NCBI RefSeq assembly: GCF_013359935.1
Contig: NZ_JABMCB010000198.1
Coordinates: 1 to 64,000 of the forward strand
DNA: 64,000 bases
Direction: 5' to 3'
Origin: Paenibacillus xylanilyticus
Lineage (GTDB): Bacteria > Bacillota > Bacilli > Paenibacillales > Paenibacillaceae
Shown: positions 32,390-41,401 of the stretch, in pieces
Layout: each line of letters begins with the position of its first letter
How positions within the stretch are numbered: the stretch's first letter is position 1
Made by a program: the position numbers and the translations under genes
The notes under the pieces: model-generated
What the model was told of the DNA's origin: nothing
What the model saw: only the letters and a program-made list of their open reading frames with translations
Databases searched by the model: none

Positions 32390-32543
32390 TAAGTAAACGA
32401 ATCATGTTGCTTGCTGCTCGGGATTACTCCAAAGACATAGATGTGAGATTCCTCATTGGGAGGAAATGGACATGTATGTTACAATCAAAGTGATTGCGTC
32501 TACATAATGAACTAACTTTGAACCGTGAGTGAGGAGTGAGCGT

Positions 32544-32987
32544 ATGGATCGTACATTTTTGATGGTGAAGCCGGATGGTGTGCAGCGTGGTTTGATAGGG
32601 CGTATCATTAGCCGTCTGGAAGACAAAGGGTTTAAAATGGTGGCAGGGAAACTGGTCCAGATGACTGAGGATCAGGCCAAACGCCATTATGCGGAACACG
32701 AAGGAAAACCGTTTTTCGATGATCTGGTGCAATTTATCACATCTGGACCTGTATTTGCGATGGTTTGGGAAGGCGACGACATTGTGGCACTTGCGCGCAT
32801 CGTAATCGGCAAAACCAATGTGAAGGAGGCTGCTCCCGGTACAATCCGCGGAGACTTTGCGAGCCATACACCGCATAACCTGATTCACGGAGCTGATTCC
32901 CCGGAAAGTGCCTCTCGTGAAGCAGCAAACTTCTTTACTTCAGATGAATTGGTGACGTACGACAAGAGCATCGCAGCCTGGTTGTAA
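32544..32987 (+). CDS. ndk: Nucleoside diphosphate kinase
   Basis: 147 residues, normal size. Exchanges gamma-phosphates among nucleoside di- and triphosphates. The phosphorylated histidine is His115 in NLIHGADSPE; MVKPDGVQRGLIG and the RGDFA motif are conserved. Start at the ATG after GTGAGGAGTG. Same position as in B. subtilis (hepT-ndk-cheR). Confidence 0.96.
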   Translation: MDRTFLMVKPDGVQRGLIGRIISRLEDKGFKMVAGKLVQMTEDQAKRHYAEHEGKPFFDDLVQFITSGPVFAMVWEGDDIVALARIVIGKTNVKEAAPGTIRGDFASHTPHNLIHGADSPESASREAANFFTSDELVTYDKSIAAWL

Positions 32988-33011
32988 TTTATTAGCCAGA
33001 AGGGTGATACG

Positions 33012-33803
33012 ATGCTGGAGCAGGAACAACTAGACCCGGATTATGCCGGTTTTATTCGGAAAATCAAAGAGAGCACAGGCATTGATCTTGCTCAATACAA
33101 GGAAGGCCAGATGAAGAGACGGCTGACCACACTTCGCAACAAAAACGGGTTTCATACATTTTCTATTTTTTTTGATGCCATGCAAAAGGATAAATCTCTG
33201 TTTTACGAGTTTCTCGATCGTATGACGATTAACGTTTCGGAATTTTGGCGCAACCCCAACCGTTGGGAAGTGCTGCGTGACGAGATTTTACCTGAATTGA
33301 TTGGTCCAAAGCGCCGAGTGAAGGTATGGAGTGCAGCCTGTTCTACAGGCGAAGAGCCATACACACTTGCGATGATCCTCGATACGATGGGAATCCTGAA
33401 GGACAGCTCCATTACGGCAAGTGACCTGGATGAAGGTGCGCTGGCCAAGGCCAAGGAAGGGCGTTATATGGAGCGCTCGCTCAAGGATGTTCCGAAAGAG
33501 ACGGCCAATCGCTATTTCAAACAGGATGGCCTGGTATATCGAATCGATGAGAAACTTAAAAACTCAATCAAGTTCATGAAGCAAAATCTGCTGCTGGATC
33601 CATTTGACGATGGATATGATCTGATTGTGTGCCGGAATGTCATGATCTATTTTACCGAGGAAGCCAAAAACCTGTTGTATCATAAATTTGCAGCAAGTTT
33701 GCGTCCAGGCGGCATTTTATTTGTAGGCAGCACAGAACAGATCTTCTCACCCGGACAATATGGTCTGGAAACAGCGGAGACTTTCTTCTATCGCAAAAAA
33801 TAA
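33012..33803 (+). CDS. cheR: Chemotaxis protein methyltransferase
   Basis: 263 residues. Methylates glutamates of chemoreceptors with SAM. The N-terminal helical domain precedes the Rossmann-like domain with VWSAACSTGEEPYTLAM and VCRNVMIYF. Start 24 nt after ndk, with AGAAGGGTGA. A hairpin terminator follows. Confidence 0.94.
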   Translation: MLEQEQLDPDYAGFIRKIKESTGIDLAQYKEGQMKRRLTTLRNKNGFHTFSIFFDAMQKDKSLFYEFLDRMTINVSEFWRNPNRWEVLRDEILPELIGPKRRVKVWSAACSTGEEPYTLAMILDTMGILKDSSITASDLDEGALAKAKEGRYMERSLKDVPKETANRYFKQDGLVYRIDEKLKNSIKFMKQNLLLDPFDDGYDLIVCRNVMIYFTEEAKNLLYHKFAASLRPGGILFVGSTEQIFSPGQYGLETAETFFYRKK

Positions 33804-33821
33804 TTCAAATGATTTCGATGA

Positions 33822-33861
33822 CCGTCTGGATTGCACGAACAGGTGCCCAGACGGTTATTTA
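33822..33861 (+). terminator. Rho-independent terminator after cheR
   Basis: CCGTCTGG pairs with CCAGACGG across a 17-nt loop, then TTATTT. Confidence 0.7.
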
Positions 33862-33955
33862 CATTTATGGGTTAAGGAGTGAGCACCAGTACCCTCCAAC
33901 CCGGGTAGCACAACCTGTTCGAAATTCATTTTTGGACAGGAAACGACCGGCTTTC

Positions 33956-33983
33956 TTGTCAAAGCGGGTCAGCTATACTATAA
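33956..33983 (+). promoter_or_regulatory. Sigma-A promoter of the aro supraoperon
   Basis: TTGTCA (33956-33961), 16 nt, TATAAT (33978-33983), 63 nt before aroC. Confidence 0.65.
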
Positions 33984-34046
33984 TGAGCAAAGAAATTATG
34001 GGATTTTAGCAATGTGCAGTTTAACAGTTTAAAGGGGGAACGTATT

Positions 34047-35216
34047 ATGAGTTTACGTTATTTAACCGCAGGGGAAACGCACGGACCCCAATTGACCGCA
34101 ATTATTGAAGGATTGCCAAGCAATCTGAATATTGATTTTGAGGAACTGAACTTCCAGCTCCACCGTAGACAAAAAGGATATGGCCGTGGACGCCGGATGC
34201 AGATTGAGAAAGATCAGGCTAATTTCGTGGGCGGCATTCGTCATGGATATACAACTGGGGCTCCGGTAGCTCTGGTCGTTCAAAATAATGACTGGAAACA
34301 CTGGCAGAACATTATGAACATCGAGCCAATTGAAGGCAGTGATGAAGAGAAACGCCGCGTTCATCGTCCTCGTCCTGGACATGCCGATCTGAACGGTGGG
34401 CTGAAATATAATCTGAAAGATCTCCGCAATGTTCTGGAGCGCTCCAGTGCACGTGAAACGACGGTACGTGTAGCTTGTGGCGCGATCGCTCGTCAATTCC
34501 TGGCCGAGTTTGGAATTAAGGTGGCAGGGCGCGTATTACGTATCGGTGAGATCGAGGCACCATATCAAGACCTGCCGATCGATGAACTGATTGAAGTCAC
34601 CGAAGCTTCCTCGGTTCGCGTAACCGATGCAGAGACCGAGAAAAAGATGGAAGCCTACATCGACCAGATCAAGCAGGAAGGCGACTCCATCGGGGGAATC
34701 GTAGAATGTATTGTTGAAGGTGTGCCTATCGGTCTCGGAAGCCACGTACAGTACGACCGCAAACTGGATGCACGGATTGCTCAAGGTGTCATGTCCATTA
34801 ATGCATTCAAAGGCGTGGAAATCGGTATCGGATTCGAAGCAGGAACGATTCGCGGTTCCCAGGTGCATGATGAGATTATTCACACGGAGGAACGTGGTTA
34901 CCATCGGGCAACCAATCGTTTGGGCGGATTTGAGGGTGGTATGACCAATGGAATGCCGGTTGTGGTTCGTGGGGTAATGAAACCTATTCCAACTCTGTAC
35001 AAGCCGCTTCAAAGTGTAGATATTGATACCAAAGAAGCCTTCACAGCTCAGGTAGAACGTTCTGACGCATGTGCTGTCCCAGCAGCAAGTGTAGTAATGG
35101 AACATGTAGTCGCATGGGAGATTGCCAAGGCATTCCTTGAGAAGTTCGGTGGGGATTCCATGGAGGAAATTCGCGCGAACTATAACAACTACAACGATCA
35201 ATTGGAGAACTACTAA
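34047..35216 (+). CDS. aroC: Chorismate synthase
   Basis: 389 residues (the gene is named aroF in B. subtilis). Makes chorismate from EPSP using reduced FMN. Signatures GETHGPQLTAIIEGLPSN, RPGHADLNGGLKY and SSARETTVRVACGAIA are present. Starts after AAAGGGGGA. It opens a tight run of nine more aromatic-pathway genes. aroB begins at the stop codon with almost no gap. Confidence 0.97.
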   Translation: MSLRYLTAGETHGPQLTAIIEGLPSNLNIDFEELNFQLHRRQKGYGRGRRMQIEKDQANFVGGIRHGYTTGAPVALVVQNNDWKHWQNIMNIEPIEGSDEEKRRVHRPRPGHADLNGGLKYNLKDLRNVLERSSARETTVRVACGAIARQFLAEFGIKVAGRVLRIGEIEAPYQDLPIDELIEVTEASSVRVTDAETEKKMEAYIDQIKQEGDSIGGIVECIVEGVPIGLGSHVQYDRKLDARIAQGVMSINAFKGVEIGIGFEAGTIRGSQVHDEIIHTEERGYHRATNRLGGFEGGMTNGMPVVVRGVMKPIPTLYKPLQSVDIDTKEAFTAQVERSDACAVPAASVVMEHVVAWEIAKAFLEKFGGDSMEEIRANYNNYNDQLENY

Positions 35217-35217
35217 T

Positions 35218-36315
35218 ATGCGTCAGCTGACAGTTCAGTTGGAGGAACGCTCGTATCCCATTCTGATTGGCAGTGGTCTGCTGGCGGAGGCGCCGCAATT
35301 CTTTGAACAATACGGTTTGACGAAAAAAAGTCCGCTGCTTATTATTACGGATGAGAATGTGGCTCCCAAGTATTTGGCTGGTCTGGAACAAACGCTGCGA
35401 GCGGCTGACTATACAGTCGTTTCGGCAGTTGTTCCTTCCGGGGAAACATCAAAATCCCTTTCAGTGTATCAGGACATGATGACGGTCGCCATTGAAGGCA
35501 AGCTGGACCGGAGTTCGGCCATTATTGCATTAGGCGGAGGCGTTGTGGGAGATCTCGCTGGATTCGTGGCTGCTACATATATGCGTGGAATCAAATTTGT
35601 TCAAGTACCTACAACGATTCTTGCGCACGACAGCAGTGTTGGTGGCAAAGTTGCCGTTAACCATCCATTAGCCAAAAATATGATCGGTGCATTCCATCAG
35701 CCTGAGCTTGTGCTCTATGATGTGGATACACTTCAATCCTTGCCGCCGCGCGATGTTTCAGCTGGATTGTCGGAAATGCTGAAGCACGGGCTGATTCGGG
35801 ACGAAGCTTTTGCACATTGGTGTGAAGAGCACGCTGAAGAGTTGCTCGGGCTTGATCCGGAAGCACTCGGTTACGGACTCGAACGCGGATGTGGCATCAA
35901 GGCGGAAATTGTGTCTCGGGATGAACGCGAAAACGGAGAGCGCGCACTGTTGAATTTGGGACACACCATTGGACACGCCATTGAGGCGATAGCTGGATAC
36001 GGCGAATTTTTGCACGGCGAAGCCATTTCGATCGGTATGGCCGGATCGGCTTTGCTAGGTGAGAAGCTTGGTGCACCCGCGGGACTCTATGACGATACGG
36101 TACGCATGCTTCGTTCACTGCGACTACCGGTGACCATGCCCAAACATCTGGATACGGATGCGTTGATGGATGCCATGATGCATGACAAGAAATTCCGTGA
36201 AGGACATATGGTCTTCATTATCCCGGATCGGATCGGTGCAGCGAGAATTGTGAAAGACGTGCCCGTATCGGCAGTTCGGGATGTCATTGAATTGCTTAAA
36301 GAGGGAGCTGAATAG
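35218..36315 (+). CDS. aroB: 3-dehydroquinate synthase
   Basis: 365 residues. Second step of the shikimate pathway, NAD- and zinc-dependent. GGGVVGDLAGFVAATYMRG (NAD site) and zinc ligands in LSEMLKHG, LNLGHTIGHA and FLHGEAISIG are all visible. Start 1 nt after the aroC stop. Longer in-frame starts lie inside aroC and are not used. Confidence 0.97.
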   Translation: MRQLTVQLEERSYPILIGSGLLAEAPQFFEQYGLTKKSPLLIITDENVAPKYLAGLEQTLRAADYTVVSAVVPSGETSKSLSVYQDMMTVAIEGKLDRSSAIIALGGGVVGDLAGFVAATYMRGIKFVQVPTTILAHDSSVGGKVAVNHPLAKNMIGAFHQPELVLYDVDTLQSLPPRDVSAGLSEMLKHGLIRDEAFAHWCEEHAEELLGLDPEALGYGLERGCGIKAEIVSRDERENGERALLNLGHTIGHAIEAIAGYGEFLHGEAISIGMAGSALLGEKLGAPAGLYDDTVRMLRSLRLPVTMPKHLDTDALMDAMMHDKKFREGHMVFIIPDRIGAARIVKDVPVSAVRDVIELLKEGAE

Positions 36316-36317
36316 CG

Positions 36318-36695
36318 ATGGTAACACGGGGAATTCGCGGGGCAACAACAGTCACGCAAAATAATGAAGAACAGATTTTGAAGGAAACGGCGGTATTGCT
36401 GCAGGAGATTGTAGACCGCAACGACATTCAACCGGAAGATATTTGCAGCGTCTGGATTACAATGACTGGTGATTTGGATGCAGCCTTTCCAGCGAAGGCG
36501 ATTCGTCAACTGGATGGCTGGGAACTGGTGCCTTTGATGTGTGCACTGGAAGTACCTGTTCAAGGTGCTTTACCGCAATGTATTCGTTTCATGGTACATG
36601 TCAACACGGCCAAAGATCAACATGAAATGAATCATGTATACCTGAATGGTGCGCAGTCATTGCGCCCTGATTTGGCTGCACCTTCAAATTCATAA
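36318..36695 (+). CDS. aroH: Chorismate mutase, AroH type
   Basis: 125 residues. Rearranges chorismate to prephenate, feeding tyrosine and phenylalanine. The catalytic residues fall at the same numbers as in the B. subtilis enzyme: Arg7 (TRGIRGAT), Glu78 and Arg90 (ALEVPVQGALPQCIRFMVHVN). Last gene before the trp leader; it has no terminator of its own, so aro transcripts may read into the leader. Confidence 0.95.
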   Translation: MVTRGIRGATTVTQNNEEQILKETAVLLQEIVDRNDIQPEDICSVWITMTGDLDAAFPAKAIRQLDGWELVPLMCALEVPVQGALPQCIRFMVHVNTAKDQHEMNHVYLNGAQSLRPDLAAPSNS

Positions 36696-36706
36696 ACATG
36701 GAGTGG

Positions 36707-36735
36707 TTGTCAAACCGTTCTGAATGATGTATAGT
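36707..36735 (+). promoter_or_regulatory. Sigma-A promoter of the trp operon
   Basis: TTGTCA (36707-36712), 17 nt, TATAGT (36730-36735). Predicted start near 36742, at the beginning of the NAG repeats. Confidence 0.7.
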
Positions 36736-36806
36736 GAGAACCAGTTGAGTAGAGTATGAGTTGAGCTGAGAGCAGCTGAGATAGTGGAGTATATAGCAGA
36801 GTCCAG
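36736..36806 (+). promoter_or_regulatory. TRAP binding site: about 11 or more NAG repeats in the trp leader
   Basis: From 36736 GAG or other NAG triplets recur mostly 2-3 nt apart: starts at 36742, 36747, 36752, 36758, 36763, 36768, 36773, 36778, 36787, 36794, 36799 and 36804, with an extra TAG at 36782. Most are GAG. Eleven such triplets with short spacers are the known target of the TRAP ring. With tryptophan bound, TRAP would mask this segment and favour termination before trpE. Confidence 0.85.
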
Positions 36807-36890
36807 CGGGTGGTAGCCGAGTAACAATATCGGCCAACTGATTCGCGGTACGTCGTGCTACAGGATTAGAAGAAACAGGAACCACATATG

Positions 36891-36920
36891 AAACGTGTCC
36901 AGAGACACCGTTTTGTTTTG
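36891..36920 (+). terminator. First terminator in the trp leader
   Basis: AAACGTGTC-CAGA-GACACCGTTT with one bulged C, then TTGTTTTG. Confidence 0.55.
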
Positions 36921-37124
36921 GTATAAGCTCGTTATGGCTACCTTTCCATTTCACATTTGTAATGGAAATCGTGACGCATGAGGGTTTGTGATACCATTTT
37001 CAAGACGTGCTGGTTGGTGGATGTATGACGTTCATACGTGAGACTGATCTGATAATCCGGCGTGGATGTATAGGGACTTGTTATTTATGAAGCACGAACC
37101 TGTTGAAAACAGCTTATAAACCAG

Positions 37125-37153
37125 AACCTCTACCTGATGGTAGAGGTTTTTTT
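37125..37153 (+). terminator. Second, strong terminator before trpE
   Basis: AACCTCTAC-CTGATG-GTAGAGGTT, 9 bp, with T7. It ends 53 nt before the trpE start and is the likely attenuator. Confidence 0.85.
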
Positions 37154-37205
37154 GTTGTATATAACCCATGACTTCCTTCTACCTAATCTGAAAGGACGTG
37201 ATCTG

Positions 37206-38777
37206 ATGATAACGCCAAACGTTAATCAAGTACTGAAAATGTCGAATGAATATAATCTGATTCCGGTAGTCAAACGGATATTGGCTGACATGGAGACCCC
37301 CATCCGAATTTTCCGCCGTTATGCTGACAACGACCGGGCATTTCTGCTTGAAAGTGTGGAGGGCGGCATTCAATGGGCGAGATATTCTTTCATTGGTACC
37401 GATCCGTTCCTGATGATTTCGGCCAAAAAGGGCCGGATTGTAGTGGAAGAAGCAGGCCAGAAGCGTGAACTGCCAGGCAAACCGATTGAAGAATTAAAAG
37501 CGCTGCTGCGCAAGTATCGTAGTCCCAAAGATGATGAACTGCCTCCATTTACAGGCGGGGCGATTGGCTTTTTTGGATATGATCTGCTGCAGTATTATGA
37601 GAAGCTTCCAGCCCATGCCCTGGATGATCTGAATATGGATGATATTCGTTTCATGTTTTGTGACCAGATTATCGTGTTTGACCATGTGAAACAGCAAATG
37701 CTGCTTGTTGGAAATGTGCACGTAAAAGAAGGGGCAACGGATGAGGATATCAGGCAAGCCTACGCAGCGACTTCAGAAAAGCTCGAACAGGCCGCAGAGC
37801 GTTTGCAGCAGCAAGGACCAGGGGAAAACCTGAATCCGCGATCCATACCGGGAGACGTTGATCTGGGGGATATTCGTTCGAACCTCACGAAGGAACAGTT
37901 TATCGGCAATGTGGAGCAAGCCAAGGAATACATTCGTGCTGGTGATATCTTTCAAGTCGTATTGTCCCAGCGCTTCCACATCGATACCGAAGTTTCTCCG
38001 CTTCATGTGTATCGTGTTCTTCGGACATTGAATCCATCACCGTATATGTATTATCTGAAAATGGATGACGAAATTATCGTTGGAACCTCACCAGAGGCAC
38101 TGGTTAAGGTGGACGGGAATCGTGTGGAGACACGACCGATTGCCGGCACACGTCCAAGAGGAGCGACCGAAACGGAAGATCGCGCACTTGCAACCGATTT
38201 GCTGCAGGATGAGAAGGAACGAGCGGAACATCTCATGCTGGTAGATCTGGGGCGCAACGATCTGGGCCGGGTATCCAAGTTTGGTAGCGTGAAGTGTGAC
38301 ATGTTCATGGAAATTGAGCGTTACTCCCACGTTATGCACATGGTCTCGAATGTCACGGGTGAGCTCAGGGAAGACAAGGATTTCTTCGATGCATTTCTCT
38401 CCTGCCTTCCTGCAGGAACGGTATCCGGCGCACCGAAGCTGCGTGCGATGGAAATTATTGCAGAGCTGGAAAAAGAAGCGCGCGGTGCTTATGCAGGCGC
38501 TATCGGATATCTTGGTTTCTCGGGAAACATGGATTCCTGCATAACGATCCGGACCATCATTTTCAAAAAAGGAAAAGCATATGTGCAGGCCGGAGCAGGA
38601 ATCGTTTGGGATTCGGTACCTGAGAATGAATATGAAGAAACCGTCAATAAGGCGAAAGCATTACTTAAGGCCATTCGTACAGCAGAAGCGATGTTTCCGC
38701 CTAAAGAGAAGGATAGCACCCTTACACTTGCCAACGCAGACTATTTTGTAACTTCAGCCACTGCTGCACAGAACTGA
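37206..38777 (+). CDS. trpE: Anthranilate synthase component I
   Basis: 523 residues, start at ATG 37206 after AAAGGACG. Converts chorismate to anthranilate with ammonia from the glutaminase subunit. The feedback (tryptophan) site LLES is near 38-42, and the catalytic region has GDIFQVVLSQRF, RPIAGTRPRG, HLMLVDLGRNDLG and LPAGTVSGAPK. The glutaminase gene trpG is not in this operon; as in B. subtilis an amphibolic pabA elsewhere probably supplies it. Confidence 0.96.
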   Translation: MITPNVNQVLKMSNEYNLIPVVKRILADMETPIRIFRRYADNDRAFLLESVEGGIQWARYSFIGTDPFLMISAKKGRIVVEEAGQKRELPGKPIEELKALLRKYRSPKDDELPPFTGGAIGFFGYDLLQYYEKLPAHALDDLNMDDIRFMFCDQIIVFDHVKQQMLLVGNVHVKEGATDEDIRQAYAATSEKLEQAAERLQQQGPGENLNPRSIPGDVDLGDIRSNLTKEQFIGNVEQAKEYIRAGDIFQVVLSQRFHIDTEVSPLHVYRVLRTLNPSPYMYYLKMDDEIIVGTSPEALVKVDGNRVETRPIAGTRPRGATETEDRALATDLLQDEKERAEHLMLVDLGRNDLGRVSKFGSVKCDMFMEIERYSHVMHMVSNVTGELREDKDFFDAFLSCLPAGTVSGAPKLRAMEIIAELEKEARGAYAGAIGYLGFSGNMDSCITIRTIIFKKGKAYVQAGAGIVWDSVPENEYEETVNKAKALLKAIRTAEAMFPPKEKDSTLTLANADYFVTSATAAQN

Positions 38778-38794
38778 GAGAGGAGAGACCGGAT

Positions 38795-39886
38795 ATGAAT
38801 ATGAACCCAGTGATAAATGAAGAATCCAAGCGATCTGCATCCGCAGATAGCCAAACCGAAGGGATGAAGGAAGGCCTTGCCAAAATTTTGGAGGGCAACC
38901 ACCTCGAACAGGCGGAAGCACGTGACTTGATGTACTCGATCATGAGAGGTGAAGCTACTCCGGCTCAGATCGGCGGGTTGCTTATGGCTCTTCGAATGAA
39001 GGGGGAAACGGTGGACGAAATCACCGGTTTTGCCGAAGCGATGCGCGGACAGGGTGGTCGAATACTTACTGACGGAAGCGGTTTGTTGGATACTTGCGGA
39101 ACGGGCGGATCGGGTATTCACAAGTTCAATATTTCAACAGCCTCAGCCATTATTGCAGCAGCAGTCTCTGTTCGTGTAGCGAAACATGGCAATCGATCCG
39201 CTTCAGGTAAAGCTGGCAGTGCGGATGTGCTGGAAGCCTTGGGTGTCAATATTCATCTTAATGGAGAACAGGCGAGACAATGTCTCGATGAAATCGGCAT
39301 TTGCTTCTGTTTTGCTCAAGTGTACCACCCGTCCATGAAACATGCGGCTGCCCCGCGCAAAGAGCTGGGTGTACGTACGATTTTCAATATGCTTGGACCT
39401 CTCACCAATCCTGCGGGGGCGGATCGTCAACTGCTCGGGTTGTATGACCGCAGCCGCACGCCGATGATTGCTGAAGTACTTAATCGCTTAGGTTTAAAAA
39501 GAGCACTCGTAGTTGCCAGTCATGACGGGCTGGATGAAATCAGCATATCCGCACCCACTCAGGTATCCGAACTGCGTAATGGTGAGGTTCATACGTATGA
39601 CATTGATCCGCGGAATATGGGCTTGTCTCTTCATCCACTTGAAGCAGTTCTTGGAGGAGATGCTCTCCAGAATGCCGAAATTATAAAACGAATCTTCCGC
39701 GGGGAACGGAGTGCCTACCGTGATGTCGTTCTTTTAAATGCAGGAGCGTGCATCTACCTGTCAGGTCTTGCAGAGACCATTGCAGAAGGTGTATCCATGG
39801 CGGCAGATGCTGTGGATTCAGGCAGGGCAGCGATGAAACTGGAACAGTTAATACACACAACGGAGGCGTACAGTCATGTATCTTGA
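38795..39886 (+). CDS. trpD: Anthranilate phosphoribosyltransferase
   Basis: 363 residues. Transfers phosphoribose from PRPP to anthranilate. Seen are DTCGTGGSG, KHGNRSASGKAGSADVLEALG and NMLGPLTNPA. An N-terminal extension of about 20 polar residues precedes the usual first helix. Overlaps trpC by 11 nt. Confidence 0.95.
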   Translation: MNMNPVINEESKRSASADSQTEGMKEGLAKILEGNHLEQAEARDLMYSIMRGEATPAQIGGLLMALRMKGETVDEITGFAEAMRGQGGRILTDGSGLLDTCGTGGSGIHKFNISTASAIIAAAVSVRVAKHGNRSASGKAGSADVLEALGVNIHLNGEQARQCLDEIGICFCFAQVYHPSMKHAAAPRKELGVRTIFNMLGPLTNPAGADRQLLGLYDRSRTPMIAEVLNRLGLKRALVVASHDGLDEISISAPTQVSELRNGEVHTYDIDPRNMGLSLHPLEAVLGGDALQNAEIIKRIFRGERSAYRDVVLLNAGACIYLSGLAETIAEGVSMAADAVDSGRAAMKLEQLIHTTEAYSHVS

Positions 39887-40667
39887 TCGAATCGTAGCAA
39901 CGAAACAACAAGAAGTTGAAGTATTGGCTCAAACGTTTCATATGGATGAGGCCTTGAAGGCAATCGAAACACTGCCGGCTACTCGTGGGTTTGAGCGGGC
40001 ATTATCGAAGGAACGGAACCGGAGACTGGGTCTTATAGCCGAAGTGAAGAAGGCTTCACCATCCAAAGGGCTCATTCGTCCGGATTTCCATCCGGTAGAA
40101 ATTGCCTCCGCTTACGAACGGGCAGGGGCGGATTGCATCTCTGTACTGACAGATGTCTCCTACTTCCAAGGTAGTGGAGAATATTTGCAGGCCATTCATC
40201 AGTCTGTAAATATTCCGCTGCTGCGTAAGGATTTTATTATTGATGAGCGCCAGATCGCCGAGGCAAGGCTGCTTGGTGCAGATGCCATTTTGCTAATTGC
40301 AAGCATACTGACACCGGAGCAGATCCGTCAGTATCTGTTATTTGCTAAAAGCATTGGACTGGATGCCTTGATTGAAGTACACGATCGCACCGAACTGGAG
40401 CAGGTACTGGAGATACCGCAGGCAACTCTTGTTGGAATCAACAACCGCGATCTGAAGACGTTCGAAACCAGTCTGAGTACAACGCTTGATCTGATGGAAT
40501 TGATTCCGGATGGTGTAACGTTAATCAGTGAGAGTGGAATTGACGGTCCGGAGCGTTTGGAATCTCTAATAGAGGCTGGTGTGCAGGGTATCCTTGTTGG
40601 AGAACATCTGATGCGCAAGGATGACGTGGAAGCAGCCGTCTATGAACTGATGGGGCCAAAAGAATGA
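39876..40667 (+). CDS. trpC: Indole-3-glycerol-phosphate synthase
   Basis: 263 residues, TIM barrel. Closes the indole ring. EVKKASPSKG (catalytic lysine), VLTDVSYFQGS, LLRKDFIID and GINNRDLKTF are conserved; SESGI completes the phosphate site. Overlaps trpD and trpF, indicating coupled translation. Confidence 0.96.
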   Translation: MYLDRIVATKQQEVEVLAQTFHMDEALKAIETLPATRGFERALSKERNRRLGLIAEVKKASPSKGLIRPDFHPVEIASAYERAGADCISVLTDVSYFQGSGEYLQAIHQSVNIPLLRKDFIIDERQIAEARLLGADAILLIASILTPEQIRQYLLFAKSIGLDALIEVHDRTELEQVLEIPQATLVGINNRDLKTFETSLSTTLDLMELIPDGVTLISESGIDGPERLESLIEAGVQGILVGEHLMRKDDVEAAVYELMGPKE

Positions 40668-41401
40668 ATACTTTCAAGTATGACGGCACAGGCGGCAGAG
40701 ATAACAGGCCGCCTAGGGAATCAGCAGCGGCAGTAAAAATTTGTGGACTTCAGGACGTTGAAGTGCTAAAATCGATGATAAACTTGCCGATTGATTACAT
40801 TGGTGTAGTCTTTGCCGAGTCCCGTCGCCGAATCGAACCGCAAAAGGCAGCCGAGTTAAGAACGATACTAATGAACTGGACAGCGTTAGAGCGGCCGAAA
40901 CTGGCGGGAGTATTTGTGAATCCCACGTTCGAAGAGCTCGAAGGTATCATGGAGGTGGCTCGCCTGGATGTCATCCAGTTGCATGGGCAGGAGTCTCCGG
41001 AGTTTTGTAGGCAGGTGAAGCAGCGCTTTGGCACCGAGGTGTTTAAGGCTCTTTCTTTTCCTAAGCATGAAACGGGAGCGGAAGCGAACGATACTGACGC
41101 GACGGTACTCGATCCTTATCTAGGCGTTGTGGATGCCATATTACTTGACACTTATGATCCACTGTACGGAGGAGGTTCCGGTAAAACCTTTGCCTGGGAA
41201 CGTATCCCCGCTTATGCCGAATGGGCAGTTCAACATGGAATTATGTTGTTTGTAGCTGGGGGATTACAGCCGGATAATGTAAAGCAGCTGATACAGAACT
41301 ATGCACCAGACGGCGTCGATGTTTCCAGCGGCGTGGAGTCTGATGGCGTGAAGGATATTGCAAAAATCACAGCATTTGTAGAAAGGGTGAAGCAGGCATG
41401 A
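40664..41401 (+). CDS. trpF: Phosphoribosylanthranilate isomerase
   Basis: 245 residues. Isomerises PRA to CdRP. The catalytic cysteine is in VKICGLQD and the catalytic aspartate in LLDTYDP; VQLHGQES is also present. About 23 polar residues (TGGRDNRPPRESAAA) precede the usual N-terminus; they could be native or a mis-set start, but no better start exists. Overlaps both neighbours by 4 nt. Confidence 0.93.
   Translation: MNTFKYDGTGGRDNRPPRESAAAVKICGLQDVEVLKSMINLPIDYIGVVFAESRRRIEPQKAAELRTILMNWTALERPKLAGVFVNPTFEELEGIMEVARLDVIQLHGQESPEFCRQVKQRFGTEVFKALSFPKHETGAEANDTDATVLDPYLGVVDAILLDTYDPLYGGGSGKTFAWERIPAYAEWAVQHGIMLFVAGGLQPDNVKQLIQNYAPDGVDVSSGVESDGVKDIAKITAFVERVKQA

Larger units (their letters stand above)
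36807..37205 (+). promoter_or_regulatory. trpL: Long trp leader with two terminators and competing pairings
   Basis: About 400 nt separate the TRAP site from trpE. They contain one terminator at 36891-36920, a hairpin TTTCCATT/AATGGAAA near 36940-36966, and a strong terminator at 37125-37153. GTAGAG inside the TRAP site (36749-36754) could pair with CTCTAC of that terminator (37128-37133). GGTAGA of its 3' arm could instead pair with TCTACC at 37178-37183 just before the trpE ribosome site. No coding leader peptide with tandem Trp codons is evident. Confidence 0.6.

Noticed and set aside
33809..34009. 66-codon ORF between cheR and aroC
   Set aside because: It runs through the cheR terminator and the aroC promoter and lacks a ribosome site.
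36806..36850. T-box-like string GCGGGTGGTAGCCGAG in the trp leader
   Set aside because: It resembles the T-box motif with an extra base, but the promoter lies only ~70 nt upstream, leaving no room for stem I and a specifier. TRAP repeats explain the leader.
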